The notes under the pieces are model-generated. The model saw only the letters and a program-made list of their open reading frames with translations. It searched no databases and had not been told where the DNA came from. From Carnegiea gigantea (taxonomy: Eukaryota > Streptophyta > Magnoliopsida > Caryophyllales > Cactaceae): a stretch of DNA of 64,000 nucleotides. The position numbers and the translations under genes were made by a program. This document shows positions 1 through 11,810 of the stretch, piece by piece; the first letter of the stretch is position 1; each line of letters starts with the position of its first letter. Location: the NCBI GenBank assembly GCA_029747015.1, contig JAKOGI010002701.1:1-64000 (forward strand), given 5' to 3'.

Positions 1-50
<50 letters not shown>
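1..50. repeat. (AC)n microsatellite
   Basis: Twenty-five uninterrupted AC dinucleotides begin the window, followed by ATATGTATAT. The array may extend further left. It is a plain simple-sequence repeat with no sign of a coding or structural role. Confidence 0.97.
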
Positions 51-54
<4 letters not shown>

Positions 55-840
55 GTATATCGCCTAACTTATCCTAATTGATCTCTTAGTTACTTGCTAT
101 GCATTTGATCATAGTTATCTTTACTTATTTACACACATAGCACATGATATGCTCTATCAGTTCACCATGGTTATATGTAGCTCTGGAATTATTGACCCTT
201 TAGACTACAACTTTGAAATTGAATTTTCTGAACCATTTAACTATTCAGCTTTATGTATAATTCAAAAAACTTTTCATGTTTACAAACTTTACTCCAGTGC
301 TTAAAAACTTACGTTCGAAGATTTTAACTTTGTGCATGTGACAATTTTCTCATAAATACTACTTGAAGCCCTCTTTATTATGCTATTAGAGCCACGTGAG
401 CAAAATTAATTAATATAATTATGCTAATTAATAGTTAACTAAGCTAATTGACTATATTTAATGCTTGAGTCATTATTTACTTGTCATACTCCTATTTGTT
501 ACATATTGTGCACTCACCTGAAGGAACTACTTCAGTAGCACCGCAATTAAACTATATCACTAATATACTCTAGAATTAAGGATCAAATTAGCAAAAAATA
601 AGACTGAAGTTAAGGAGATTAAGAAGCAATTGTCCATAATCCATCTTTTTTAATTAATGAAATTAAACATAGTGAAAAATTTGATTTTGGTATTAGCATT
701 CTATTTTAGCATAAATGTCCTTTCTAAAACCTATCAAATAAAAATTCATTTTCTTTGCATGATATAAAAATCCAAAAAGAAGCAAGAAAAAAATCAAATA
801 AAAAACCAGTTGAAAAATCATTTGAGAAGTTAGAGAAAGA
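51..840. other. AT-rich stretch without recognisable feature
   Basis: This AT-rich stretch has stops in all frames and no repeat termini or motif that I recognise. It separates the AC repeat from the pararetrovirus relic. Part of it may be degraded upstream viral sequence, because the left edge of that relic is not defined by any clear junction. Confidence 0.5.
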
Positions 841-1099
841 AGAGGAGAATGGAGTATAAGCAGTGTAATCCTGAGAAATTACAGAGTATGTTTGATAAAG
901 AATAAAACCCTGAAGAATTAAACAAAATCATGGGTATAATAGTTGAAAAACAAGATGTGTTACATGATGACAGTGAAGAGAGAAATAATGTCCAATTAGA
1001 AAAAGAAATATATTAGCAGCTGAAACTAATTAAACTAAAGGATCTCAATGTCGTGCATCAGAAGAAATCAGGAAAAGATTAGATAAAAAATATGGTAAA

Positions 1100-2410
1100 A
1101 TGATATTTGACGATGAAATTATTGAGCTTGAAGAAGAACTTAAAATAGATGAAGCTGAATTTAGTCCAGTTAACAATGTTGTCCCTAAATCTGAAGAATT
1201 TGGTGAACCTTGTAGAAGAAATACCTATTTTATAAGACATAGATATATTCCTGCAAGACGAACAACTGGCTTTTCCTTTCCCAAGGAAAACCACATCATT
1301 AGAAGAAATTGAGCTTACCCTAATCAGCCAAACAGGGTACATCTTAAACATCGATGGAGCCTGCAATAGGGAAGAAATATTTGAGCATTAGAAATGGGGT
1401 ATGAATAGTCTCTTGAATTTAAATACCACATGGATTGCAGGAAATTTCTTAAATTATATGGAGCATAGTTTTTCTCACGCCATAGCTGATTGGTATGACT
1501 CACTAGAGGAGGCAGGTAAAAATGTATTAAGAACAATGGAAGCACCAACTTCTATGTTCAAAAAATTATGTAAGGAAATCGAAACTAAATTTATCGAAGC
1601 TATGCTTGAGTTCGAAGAAAAAGCTAGCGAATAGCAAAAAGAGATTAATAACATAGAGTTATGTGATATGAGATATCTGAAAAATTATATTACTTAATTT
1701 AGCCAATATTATTATAAAATTGGGCATAATGAAATCAATCTAGATATATTTTATGATAAATTATCATATCCTATCAATTCTATAGCTAATGAAAAATACA
1801 TCACATGGCTTAAGAAAGCAGATTTCATTGATGCCCTTGGTACAAGAATCTTCTATATAAGAAAATGGGTCAATGATCAATGTCTCGATCTTCAAAAATA
1901 AAAGAAAATGAAGAAGTCATTTCTACCCTATCGTGATAATCCTCACCAATGGGGCAAGGAACCTCAGAAGAGAAGAAAAAGAAAATTTTAAAAGAAAAAG
2001 AGCTTTAATGAGCAAAAGGGAGAGAAATATAAAAGAAAATTTTATAACAAACCAGGTCCTAAAAAACGAATATTTTTAGAAAAGCTGCTTATTGTCATGT
2101 CAGGAAAAACAACTGTACATGTTGGGCATGCGGAGAACTAGGCATTGTGCAAACAAATGTAAAAAAAGAAAGAACAATAAGCTTATAGAAACTTTGGATA
2201 GTCTAGATTATGTTGAGCTTAGCAAGGAAGAAGAACTAGATTTAGCCTTGAAAAACGCCTAGGGAATTGTTGAGATTGCATTGGCGGATGAATATGAAGA
2301 TTATGAAGAAACTACTCACATAATGGAAAGCAGTTCAATTAGTCTTTGTGATTTTCAAGGAGAAGAATATGATGTAGATAATGAGAACGAGGAAGTCAAA
2401 GTTGATTGAG
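1100..2410 (+). pseudogene. Decayed pararetroviral coat protein with zinc knuckle
   Basis: A short acidic frame (1100-1312) leads into a region rich in aromatic and charged residues. The best open piece is 1401-1634 (contains HAIADWYDSLEEAGK), continued after a stop by residues reading LCDMRYLKNYIT and FSQYYYKIG. This W-Y, acidic and Y-rich pattern is typical of the caulimovirid capsid core. A lysine/arginine-rich stretch near 1900-2070 precedes a Cys-His knuckle at 2093-2160 (CTCWAC, then HCANKC). The knuckle is broken by a one-base frame change around 2140. An acidic tail follows to about 2410, as usual at the C-terminus of these capsid proteins. Several in-frame stops and the knuckle frameshift make it non-functional. 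Confidence 0.72.
2093..2160 (+). other. Caulimovirid-type zinc knuckle, frameshifted
   Basis: The spacing C-x-C-x2-C-x(n)-H-x4-C is the capsid nucleic-acid-binding motif of plant pararetroviruses. The cysteines at 2114, 2120 and 2129 are in one frame. The His and last Cys (HCANKC, 2143-2160) are in another, so one indel separates the two halves. Confidence 0.7.
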
Positions 2411-2499
2411 TCCTTCTTATAATTCAAAACGACATGATCTATAAAATTCGTTCAATTAAAGAGTAACTATGCACGTGAAATGATAGAAGTTTGAGTATA

Positions 2500-2930
2500 A
2501 TGTGGGAGAAGTTAATCTTATTAATTGGGAAAAAATCCTTAAGCATAACAAGGATAGAAAATACAGATGTATCTATGTTGGCAGTGCACAAGTCCAAATC
2601 ACACCCCTATAGTATTATGGCAAAGATATTGATCTATATGTTTTGCTATATGATATCAGGCATATCATATTTAATAATATCAAATCATCATAGGGATTAA
2701 GACCAATTTGTGTAATGGTTTAGGAGGATTAAATTGCTAACTTGGATGTTACCTGAGCCTAAAAGATGAATTTGCCAAAAACCTTTCTATTCATTAAGAT
2801 AAAAATAGTTGGAATGGGAATGAAAAGAGGGGGGTTACCCATTAAGGATATTTTGGCAGAAAATCTAAAAATTAGATAATATCATAGACTGAAAGGCTAA
2901 AATAACAATGATAAAGGCAGAAAAATTTTA
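2500..2930 (+). pseudogene. Movement-protein-like relic (30K superfamily)
   Basis: One frame from about 2506 reads a cluster that matches the core of caulimovirid movement proteins. It has a YVGSAQVQITPL strand (G at 2580), a G-K-D-I-D turn, and then LLYDIRH with the conserved Asp at 2652-2654. Three stops interrupt it (for example after ITPL and after NNIKSS). These proteins widen plasmodesmata for cell-to-cell spread. Here the relic sits downstream of the capsid and upstream of the protease, an order different from badnavirus- and petuvirus-type polyproteins as I recall them. The call rests on short motifs only; it could instead be an unrelated linker region. Confidence 0.5.
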
Positions 2931-3359
2931 GAGTCTTACTCCAATGTAAAAAATTTAAAGAATAAAGGCCAATCCATAGGAGATAAAAATTGATGGATCA
3001 TAGATATCTAGTTGCCAATCCCACAAAATTCAATAAGAAAAATGTGATAAAAATTTATGAGAATGGTAAAATCACCATTAAATCACAATTATTAAGAAGC
3101 ATGAGTGCAAGATCATAATGGGAAGAAGGATCTTCAGCTACTAAAGAAGGGCCCAAAGAAGATGATATAATTAGTATAACCAGCAAAATAAGTAGAATAA
3201 GTTTTGCATATGCAAGACATAATGTAGATCAAAGTATCAGTCTAGATGGAAAAGTCATGGGGTGCAAAACAAGAACTGTTAGTGACCCAATCGACAAGGA
3301 TGATTAGTCAAAAATACAACAATGGAAATATGCTATGAAGTTACCAATACAAACCATAA

Positions 3360-3755
3360 TAGCATCTATATCCCAATAAATGTATGTTTAGAGGGATAGA
3401 GTAAAGATGAATTGTGCGCCTATGTGGATAGTGGTTGTTCTATCTATTTTAGAAAAAGATCATCATTTGCAGAATTTATAAAGAGAAAAGCCAATAATCC
3501 TTTATAAGTAAGGATAGATCATAATAGAATTATGAGTTACAACAAAGCCATAGAAAGGTTATTCATAGAAATAGGAGGAGTCCAGTGCACTATGCCAGTT
3601 CTATGGACTATTGACCAACCCTCTCATGATATTAGTGGTCATAATTTTCCGAGGCTATATTCTCCATACACACAAACCATAAACCAGATAATATTCACAA
3701 TAAATGGTCACTCAGTTCCCGTTGATAAATCAAAGAAAGCTTACACTCATTAAAA
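3360..3755 (+). pseudogene. Pararetroviral aspartic protease relic
   Basis: The motif YVDSGCS at 3421-3441 is the catalytic D-[ST]-G loop of the caulimovirid retropepsin, which processes the polyprotein. About 75 residues later comes DISGHNFPRLYSPYTQTINQ, equivalent to the second conserved block (usually I-x-G-x-N-F followed by P-F-x-Q). The frame from 3532 to 3753 is open. A stop lies just upstream near 3507. Although the active-site Asp is present, the surrounding frame is broken at both ends. It lies directly upstream of the RT, as in all members of the family. Confidence 0.68.
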
Positions 3756-4039
3756 GATTGAGTTTACATATAGCTGACGTGGTGAGAAGGTAACATCTAC
3801 ACAATGTAAGATAGCACTAACAATCTCACTGCTTGAGTTATCCATTAAAGAGAATATTGCTGAACAGCAAGAACAATTATGCAAAGAACACTATTTTGAT
3901 AATCCTCTTAAATTCGTGGATAAAGATAAGACATCTCAAAAATCACTATGTTAAATCGCAACACTATTATCCGAGTCAAACAAATGATGGATACACACTA
4001 AGATATACAAGAATTTGACAAGAAAATTAAAGAACAATT

Positions 4040-5240
4040 ATATAAAAGGTTAATTAGGAATATTAAGAGTCCTCACACCAGTCTGACTTTTATGCAAAGA
4101 AATCAAGCTGAAGAGAAAAGAGGAAAAGTTGGAATAGTAATCAATTACAAAAAGATTAATGATGACACTATCTTTGATGGCTATTATATTCCTAAGGAAA
4201 CAGTTATTTTCAATAGAATTCAAGGAGCCCCTTGATCTTCAAAAATGGATTGCAAAGGTGGATATTGACAAATAAAAATGGATGAAGAAAGCATTCCTTT
4301 AACTGCTTTTTGGGCCTCTTGAAGACATTCTGAGTGGATAGTAATGTCATGTGGTCTTAAAAATGCGCCTCTAATATTTCAAAGAAGAATGGATAACATT
4401 TTTAAAGATCTTAATCATTGCTATCTAGTTTACATCAGTGATATCTTTGTCTTTTCCATGACCATAGAGCAGCACAAAGATGATGTTTGAGCTATCTCCC
4501 AGTGATGCATTAATCATAGTTTTATTCTTGACAAGAACAAGTGCATTTATGCTGAATAATAAATCAAGTTTTTAGGTCTAGAAATAAAATATGGATAAAT
4601 TATCCTATGAAAGCATATTCTAGAAAAAAATAGAAAATTTTCCTGAAAAGATTAAAGAAAGGGAGCAATCAGAAAGGTTTCTTGGATGTCTTATCTATGC
4701 TTCAGATTTCATTAAAGATCTAACTAAATCAACAAAACCATTGCAGCAAGAACTCACAAAAGAAGTAAGTTGGATATGGACCCCTAGTGATTCAAAGATT
4801 GTTTAAAACTTCAAAAAAATGTATAAAAACCTTCTGTTTTTGATATGCCATATAAAGGAGATGATTTAACTTTAAGACATATGCAAGTAATGCGCATTGG
4901 AGTGTAATACTCAAAATGAAAGAAGGAGAAAAAATCCATAAACATTACAGTGGAAGTTTTAATAAAGCAGAATGCAACTATTCCACAATAGAAAAAGAGA
5001 TCCTTGCCGTCATAAGGAGAATTGAAAAGTTCTTAATTTTTTTAGCCCCAAAACCTTTTCTTATTCAAATTGATTACAAATGAATTCTTGGTTTTGTGAA
5101 AAAGAATTTCTTAAATTTGTAAGCGCAAGGTGACTTTTGCATTGGCAATTATAGCTTAACCAGTTTTCTTTTCCTATTGAACATATGCAGGAATAAAAGA
5201 ATTCTCTACTAGATCATTTAACTTGTGAACTCGCCAATGG
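4040..5240 (+). pseudogene. Pararetroviral reverse transcriptase-RNase H relic
   Basis: Conserved RT blocks are readable in one main frame: VINYKKINDDTIFDGYYIP (near 4138), KMDCKGGY...QIKMDEESIP, MSCGLKNAP and FQRRMDNIF. The catalytic box at 4431-4457 reads YISDIFVFS, so the first Asp of Y-x-D-D is Ser. The RNase H part shows FNKAECNYSTIEKEILAV near 4960 and KPFLIQIDYK near 5055, followed by a HWQL...NQFSFPIEHMQ block near 5130 that ends the domain in this family. Stops replace what are usually Trp or Gln codons, and there is at least one frameshift. Overall similarity to caulimovirid rather than Ty3/gypsy RT is good (GLKNAPxxFQRxMD). Confidence 0.8.
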
Positions 5241-6250
5241 TGATCATTAGAATAGAACTCCTACCAGAAAAGGAGGAAATCCAAAATGAAATATCATTAC
5301 TGCTAGAGTGGGTTTTTTCTTCTAGTAGAATCCTTATGAATATTTTGAAATTCCATACAAAAAGTATATCATGCTTTGGTCTGCTATCTTCAGCCTATCT
5401 AATAGTATGAAGATCAGCACTCTAGAGTCATAAATGTACTACCTAAGGTGTCCTCATGATGTTCGAGAAAAAATAAGTTCCCATGTTCAAGAAAAATGGT
5501 TCAATAACTAATATGCAGCGTGTATGGACTATGATCCTAATTATTGTTATGATATTAGGGAGTTGTGGTGGACTATGATTTTCTTTCTTGATAGATATAG
5601 AGTTAGCAGTGTTAGATTTTTTGCAAATTCAGTCTCTCGAAATGACCCCATCATAAAGGCTGAGACTATGGAATGGTAGCTTAGCTCATGAAAATCCCAG
5701 GTCCAAAGTACTCATTCTTCTCAAGATTAACTAAGTTTCAACAATGGATATTTAAGAGGATCCATTGGATTCTCACATCTCATGACGGTAAAATAAAAAT
5801 TCCATACGATAGAATATTGTATGTCAAGGTACATTGGACAATAATTGAGCATGAAAATAGCAAGGTAAAATAAGCCCATTATCTTGTTTAATGAGTTGAT
5901 TAGATAATCCTAATGGCCAACATCAAGAATGGTTCTAGAACAACAAGAAGTAGTTAATGATCCCGCCTTAGCAACTGCCATTGGTTTATATAAATCATCA
6001 AATGTAGGAATTGATTGAATAAAGAAAAACAGTAATGCATTGAGGGAACACTACTTTCATTTATCATAATGATCTCAGCAAATATATAAAGGTAGAAGAA
6101 GCTATTTTAGAAGATGTCCTTGATTATCTCTTTGATGTTGGGGCTGGAAAATTCTTATTAGAAAAAGAAAGAAATATCTTCATAAATTATTTGAAAAATA
6201 GGATCCAAAGCATCTTTAACTTTATGAAGATTTTGATAATTATCTGGATA
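5241..6250 (+). pseudogene. Unassigned decayed frame downstream of RT
   Basis: After RNase H there are scattered open pieces on the plus strand (5225-5410, about 5505-5680, 5688-5873). They read, for example, YDIRELWWTMIFFLDRYR and then ANSVSRNDPIIKAETMEW. Many plant pararetroviruses have one more gene here, often a translation transactivator, but I cannot match these residues to it with any confidence. The pieces are in different frames and separated by stops. They lie between RT and the promoter region, so they belong to the viral relic by position. Confidence 0.4.
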
Positions 6251-6484
6251 ATGAAGGACTAAAACACATTATTGGAGATGAAGGCATGCAGATTCTCAAT
6301 ATGGATGACTAGTCTTATCGACATTAAGTACTCTAAAAAGTTAATGCACATTATTGCATTTTGTCAAGTATCAAGTCACTCAAAACAGTTTAGTCTACTG
6401 CAACCATGTGAGGGCAGCTGTAATCATGTGAAAAAATCAGTTTGTACTATATTCATTAGGGCATCCTATGCAGTCCAAATCCTC

Positions 6485-6492
6485 TATAAAAA
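6485..6492 (+). promoter_or_regulatory. TATA box of pararetroviral pregenomic promoter (putative)
   Basis: CTCTATAAAAAGAG lies downstream of the last viral frame and 160-170 nt upstream of an AATAAA signal. In plant pararetroviruses the pregenomic promoter lies in this intergenic position and the short distance to the poly(A) signal defines the terminal redundancy. The expected start would be about 30 nt downstream, near 6515-6520. Confidence 0.55.
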
Positions 6493-6653
6493 GAGAAGTA
6501 GAGTGGTAGGAAGAGACATAGTCATTTGAGCATAATTGAGTAAAACAGAAGTCGAGATTCTCAATGTCTCTATGAGCATATATCTCTGATAATTGTAATA
6601 ACTTAAGTCTCTCTTCAGTGTTTTCATTGTAATATTTCTATTTTCAAGATTTC

Positions 6654-6659
6654 AATAAA
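6654..6659 (+). terminator. Poly(A) signal AATAAA of pararetrovirus relic (putative)
   Basis: AATAAA follows a T-rich stretch and lies roughly 165 nt after the TATA box, the arrangement expected for the R region of a pararetroviral transcript. The sequence after it (AACAAGTTTCC) may still be viral leader. Confidence 0.5.
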
Positions 6660-6660
6660 A

Positions 6661-7084
6661 CAAGTTTCCTAGTGGGGAACGTTTTTCACTGAAACCTTAT
6701 GCCTTAAATATTATAATTTCTTGATTAAATTCTCATTATCCTTTAAATTATAAAACTTGATTAATGACTATAACATGGGGTAGTATATGAAACAGATTTG
6801 TGCTATGCCTGATCTAAGGGAAGTATGGTTGAGACTAATAGTCTCTATAAACTGGAAGCTGGAGTAGAGTCTAGCACCGATTAATTTCAGGTAACAGTCA
6901 AAACTCTTTGATTAAGCTATATTATTTTGTCAAGCATGATGGGCCTATAATCACAAAAAATACAATATTGATATAAGTAGTAGATTGTGATAACCAGTAC
7001 CAGTAAAGTCATTATTAGAAGTTAAATCATTTAAAATAAGCATCTTTCTGCAAAAACCAAAAAATCACAAAATTACTCAAAGTG
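6661..7084. other. Unassigned AT-rich sequence
   Basis: No frame, repeat terminus or primer-binding site was found here. I looked for a tRNA-Met complementary site (TGGTATCAGAGC) that would mark the pararetroviral leader and did not see one. It could hold degraded leader or the interior of the following Copia element. Confidence 0.4.
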
Positions 7085-8915
7085 CCCGATTTGGGCTAAA
7101 ATTGAAAATTTTTGAAAGGTTTGGGCCAAAATAATAATAGAAGAAGCCGTAATCATTTTCCTCAAACCTTGAGGGACTAAAATTCATTCTTGAACTTCGT
7201 GGTTTAAAAAATTTAGACACCATAGTTGGAGGTACCAAAAAGTAAATCATTCATTGCTTTACTTAAAAACTAAGGGGGAGCTTATTATGTGACCTCCAAA
7301 TGGCTTATCTCATGGTTAAATTCCTAAAGATAGGGGGTATAATTCCTGATTAATATCCTTACTATCTTATGCTATCTATTTAATAACTTTTGTATTTTTT
7401 CAAAAAAAGACACTAAAAATCACCTCAATTTGTTGCTCGATATATGTTTTACTCTCAAGGAACATTTGTACTATAAGTTTAAGGGTCATTATAATCTTCT
7501 TTGCGCGCTACTTGAATATAATATGTGTGCTTAATTGCTTCTAAGTAACATGCTCAACAAGTTTAGTGGGTGACTGATAGTGTAGAGCTTCAAAGCTATA
7601 GTGCAACTATCTTGAACTCATATTGTCAAGGACCTTTATTAGCTTGTCAAAAACACCCCCTTATTAGAGTCATAAAATTACTACAACTTGAATTAAGATT
7701 AAAATGAATTTTATGGCATTTTGATTAATTTCCTAAGTCTGGAATTAGCGTGTCTAATCAATGAAATTTTAATTATTAATAAATAAGCAGTTCTAGGATA
7801 AAAGAACATAGGATAAATTTTGATACCAAATGTCTTCATCATATGCTTGAATTTGGCTATGAATTTTGTCATTTAAGAGGTTGTATTTTGCCACATTGCA
7901 CTAATCAGGATTAACTAAATTAATTAAAATTTTATTAATTAAGTTATGTTGCTAATAATTATCTAATCTTGCAATCTTGCTTAGAAGGCATATTCAAATA
8001 TATCACAAATTAGGCAAAGACCAAAAACACTTTTCTTGGAAGGGACAACCATAGTCAACCATACCAAAATTAGAGAATGTCAACGTCAAAGTTTAAAAGA
8101 GTGGTTTCTAGCTGAGTTAATGAGGAATGCGACAACTAGCATATCAAATAAAGGCTCGAGAACCACTTCCAAGACATAAAATGCCAAGAACTGACTTAGC
8201 ACATGTCAAAAAAGGGACGAATGTTAAGGCCCTTTAACTAGCTGGTAGCTCTTAGAGAAAAGCATCCAATGAAATATTTTGAAGTATCCAGTATCTTTAG
8301 CATCCTCCAACAGTCTCATTTTCACTGCCCATACATATAGAGACCTTGCAAAAGATAGAGAGTGAGCAATACACAAAAAGCTTAACTCTTATACGAACTA
8401 TTATCGTACTCGTAAGTCAAAAACTTCAAAATTGTTATAATCTTTGTAGGCAAATTTGAGATTCCTTCTGAGGTAAAAGGGTGAGGAGAATCCTACTAAC
8501 AAGTAAGAGAGTTGACAGGGAGTATCATCCTTTGTAAGTGGGGACTTAGGTGAAATCACCTTAAAAGAGGTCTTTTGAAGGGTGTATTGTAGTCGAAGTG
8601 CTTAGGTTGTAAATCGTTTAATCTTGAAGTAGATTAATACAAGTGATAAATCCTAGAGAACCTTTAGCTGGGATGTACCTCAGTTAGAGGGGTTAACCTC
8701 ATTAAAAAACATCGTGTACTTTACTTTCTGCATCAATCTTTTACTGCCCTATATCCTTGATCTGTTTGCTCAGTGTTCTTGACTTTATTGCTCAGCATCT
8801 TTGATTTTCATATTTTCAGCTATATTGTATGATTAAGTTTATATTTGCAGTTAATTGTGATCACCCTATTCACCCCCTCTAGTGTGACTAAGTTTACTTG
8901 CGACCAATAGTTTTT
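7085..8915 (+). mobile_element. 3' end and probable LTR of a Copia element (SIRE/Maximus-like)
   Basis: A polypurine run AAGGGGGAG at 7272-7280 resembles the plus-strand primer site of plant Copia elements, so an LTR would start shortly after it. From about 8400 to 8900 the text has the hallmarks of SIRE/Maximus LTRs: a run about lines such as GGTGAAATCACC, GTTAACCTCATTAAA near 8692, ACTTTACTTTCTGCATC near 8718, and CACCCCCTCTAG at 8871-8882 near the expected LTR end. No internal coding domain is recognisable upstream and no second LTR was found, so the element is truncated. Exact LTR termini and target duplication could not be fixed. Confidence 0.45.
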
Positions 8916-11810
8916 ATGCATGGTGGGATACTCTTAACCCCATAGATGTTTCCAAGAACAACTTTGTGAAGTTTCATAGCCAATGACTCATGTTTCGACA
9001 ACTCCGAGTGATTAACTATAAGCTACAATAGTTTTGTTGTGACTCGATTAGTAGGTTGTTGATGAATGACTTGTCACAAATCTACAGTTCTCATAATGCT
9101 ATGAAAAATGTGCACGTAATTTTTCATGGTTATTTGAACATGTTCCAGTCTTTTCATGCTTTGTCACATGTTGCTTGAATCCCATCGCCTAGATGTTTGT
9201 GAACTTGGAGCATCTTTGAATCGCTAGATGGTCAATTGACCTCAAGACAGAATCTATAGTGTAGTGGCTATGTGAGAGGATGATTACAATATTAGGGATT
9301 GGATACCGAGTAACAGGTCTTACACTTATGATATGATACACACTATACCTTGCCACCATCATCTATTTACCAAGCGGATAGCAGAATGATATGCTCTCTT
9401 CTTTTTTTTTTTTTTTGCGTACATTCTAATTTATTCTAATGGTATGTTTTTTTAAGCAAGATGGGATTTAATCAAGGCATATAGATATGCTCAGGAGATC
9501 CATGCCACCTACTAAGGCCGTATCGGGATACTAAGAGGCTCGTGAGATATATAGGCCTCTACAACTTTATGATGTTATAGAAGGAGCTTAGAAGCTGCAA
9601 CCAAATGCTACTCTGAGGTCTCCTATAGTGCTTTTGGGACACCACTGACACCTTCCATGTACCGACGAGGGAGATGGTGGCTAGCTTGTACAAATTCTAT
9701 ATGTATACGTGACTTGATTTCGGTGAGGTCCCCTTGAGATAGGATATCGCTTTTAAGAGGCACCGAGGTCATTTGATGAAGCTGTTTAGGCCTAGCACTT
9801 TTAGATAGAATGCAAGGTCAAATTGTATCTAAGATTCTAAGCTGGAAGTGGCTCTCTAGGTCGAGAGTGCAGATACAGAGCAATAGACCTGTCTTTTCAT
9901 TGCCCTGTCATTCGGTTTGACGTTTTTCACCAACAAGGTGAATCAAGTTTGTCTTCATTAGTTTTACAACCTAAAGGATGTTCCAGGTGTCAAGCGAATG
10001 GATTGGAGATGAGATGCCTATGAAACCCAGCTCTTGTATATGAAGTTAGTCCATTGATGGAATGGCTGACAAGTATGCGGCACTAGCCTTGGAGGCTTGG
10101 TATTTACTTAAGGTATGATTCTTGCTTGATATCTTTATGTTATTGTTTAAGGAATTTTTTCGGATTACTTAATGACATAAAGTTATTTTTACAGCATCTG
10201 ATCTCGAAGTACTTGTTGGGCATGTATCCACAATTGAAAAGGTTCCAGTAGCATTCTTGTGATGGGATTGTGGAAGAACAACTGCATAGAAGGTGAATCA
10301 GGCCACTTAAAGGTCATAGATCTTATCAGGGTGTAGCTAATGCTCAGACACTTAATGATGTAAGGGGAAGGGTTGTTTTCTTATGTTTCATTTCCTTTCA
10401 TTTGATATTTTGTACTATATTAAAAGTCTTCACCTGATTAAGAATTCTCATGAGTGCTGCTTTTTGCTTTAAGGATGACACTAATAGGCAGGTGACTTAA
10501 GACTCCTAGACTAACAACATCCCGACTGCTACTGAGAATGCTCGGATGTTGTGTCACCAAAGGGCACTCATCCTTGGCCCTTTAGATCAGGTGTAGTACT
10601 GAGGGCAGAATGTGAGTATGTAGGTCCTCTCAAGCTTGCCAGTTCAATACCTTCCAGTGGACCCTTCCTTAACCACTATGTCTTAGGGGAGAAGATGAGT
10701 TTTGATTAAGATCTAGCCATCAAGGGTGACTATTTTGAGTTTGATAAGACTTGATTAATGGATCCCATCATATCTCCAATGAGTATGACTCCCTGGAGGC
10801 ATTATTTATTCTTATTCTATGTTGTATTCATACTTCTATGTCTTGTATGAACGAGCATATGTGAGTACCCAATGTGGATCCTAGATTATGTTATAGTGTT
10901 TCCTATGGTGTCAAGCAAGAGGTTGAGCTTGATGATGTAGAGGCTAAGAATGTCTTAGGGATGCAGCAGACTCCTCGTCCTTGGGAAGTGTACGACGTTT
11001 CCTCTCAATATCCTTATTGCTCTTCGTGTTTTTATGCTTACTTTGTGTGAAATGTCGATATAATGAATGTGAGACCTTCTTTATGATGAAGGCGGTCTAT
11101 AAGTTCAGGAAGACTCTCTGCCAGGTAATGGGTTGAGGACTTGAACAATGTATACACATCACCTTTTTATTTCCAAGCATTATATTTTTGGTTTCTCTTC
11201 TCTAATGTTTAATATAATTGTATAAGCATTTGATGAGTTCTTCAGCACTGCCATCATAAACATGTGGCCTTAATTGGAGCTTCAAATTCAGGGATTGTTC
11301 CACTCGGGAATGTACTCAAACAGTTAGGGATTCTGAAACTGCCACTGCATCTATCAAGTCAAAGGCTCTAATTGGCCGACAGTAAAGCCGATTATCTCGT
11401 CTCTCAAGAGTGTGTACTCAAAGAGTTTGAGCATTGGTGTAGAGAATGCCATGATGATGCCCTTTATAGAGTTAGAAGGTTTTTCATTTACTCCTTCTTT
11501 AGTGTGGCTAAGACAACCTTTATTTTATCCGAGCACTTTAGAAATGCGGATGAAGGGTTATTTTACTACTCCTCCTCAATATGGGATGTCTTAGTATTCG
11601 TGGAGTGTATTGTTCCCTCCTCCATCTTTAAGTTTTCTAGTATCACAATGGTCTGCTACGATTATCATGTGGGATCCACTATAACCGCTTTTAGAGGATC
11701 AAAGAGGTTTGCTTTGATGACGAGTAATAGGGAAATACCTCGTGATTTTGTATTTAATCATTGGACTTTTGTAGTTTATGTGTTTTTTAGACATTTGTTG
11801 TTGTAAAGAC
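8916..11810 (+). pseudogene. Plant-mobile-domain (PMD) pseudogene
   Basis: The clearest block is FWDTTDTFHVPTREMV at 9632-9679, followed by LDFGEVPLR. This matches the W-x-D-T-T-x-[ST]-F-H-F...GEM...GL pattern of plant mobile domain proteins (the MAIN/MAIL1-like and transposon-borne family). A second block near 9890-10100 reads in shifting frames F-F-T-N-K, YNLKDVPGVKRMDW and CGTSLGGL, matching the later 'F-x-N-K ... W ... LGG' part of the domain. GT...AG breaks resembling introns occur near 10110-10193 and 10374-10473. Stops and frameshifts throughout show it is dead. The 144-residue frame at 11372-11806 lies at its 3' end and has no domain I recognise. The PMD family occurs both in host genes and in Mutator-like or gypsy elements; which applies here cannot be told. 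Ends are approximate. Confidence 0.45.

Larger units (their letters stand above)
841..6660 (+). mobile_element. Endogenous pararetrovirus relic (Caulimoviridae)
   Basis: About 5.8 kb on the plus strand carries, in order, relics of a coat protein with a zinc knuckle, a 30K-type movement protein, an aspartic protease and RT plus RNase H, followed by a further decayed frame and then a TATA box and AATAAA signal. No LTRs flank it and no integrase is seen, which fits a plant pararetrovirus integrated by host repair rather than an LTR retrotransposon. The frames contain many stops and frameshifts, and the reverse transcriptase active site is damaged, so this copy cannot be functional. The coat-then-movement order recalls cavemo- and solendoviruses as I remember them, but genus assignment needs a tree. 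Left and right limits are approximate. Confidence 0.82.

Noticed and set aside
11372..11806. 144-codon plus-strand frame
   Set aside because: No domain is recognised, an overlapping frame is present, and it sits at the end of the broken PMD relic. Treated as part of that pseudogene.
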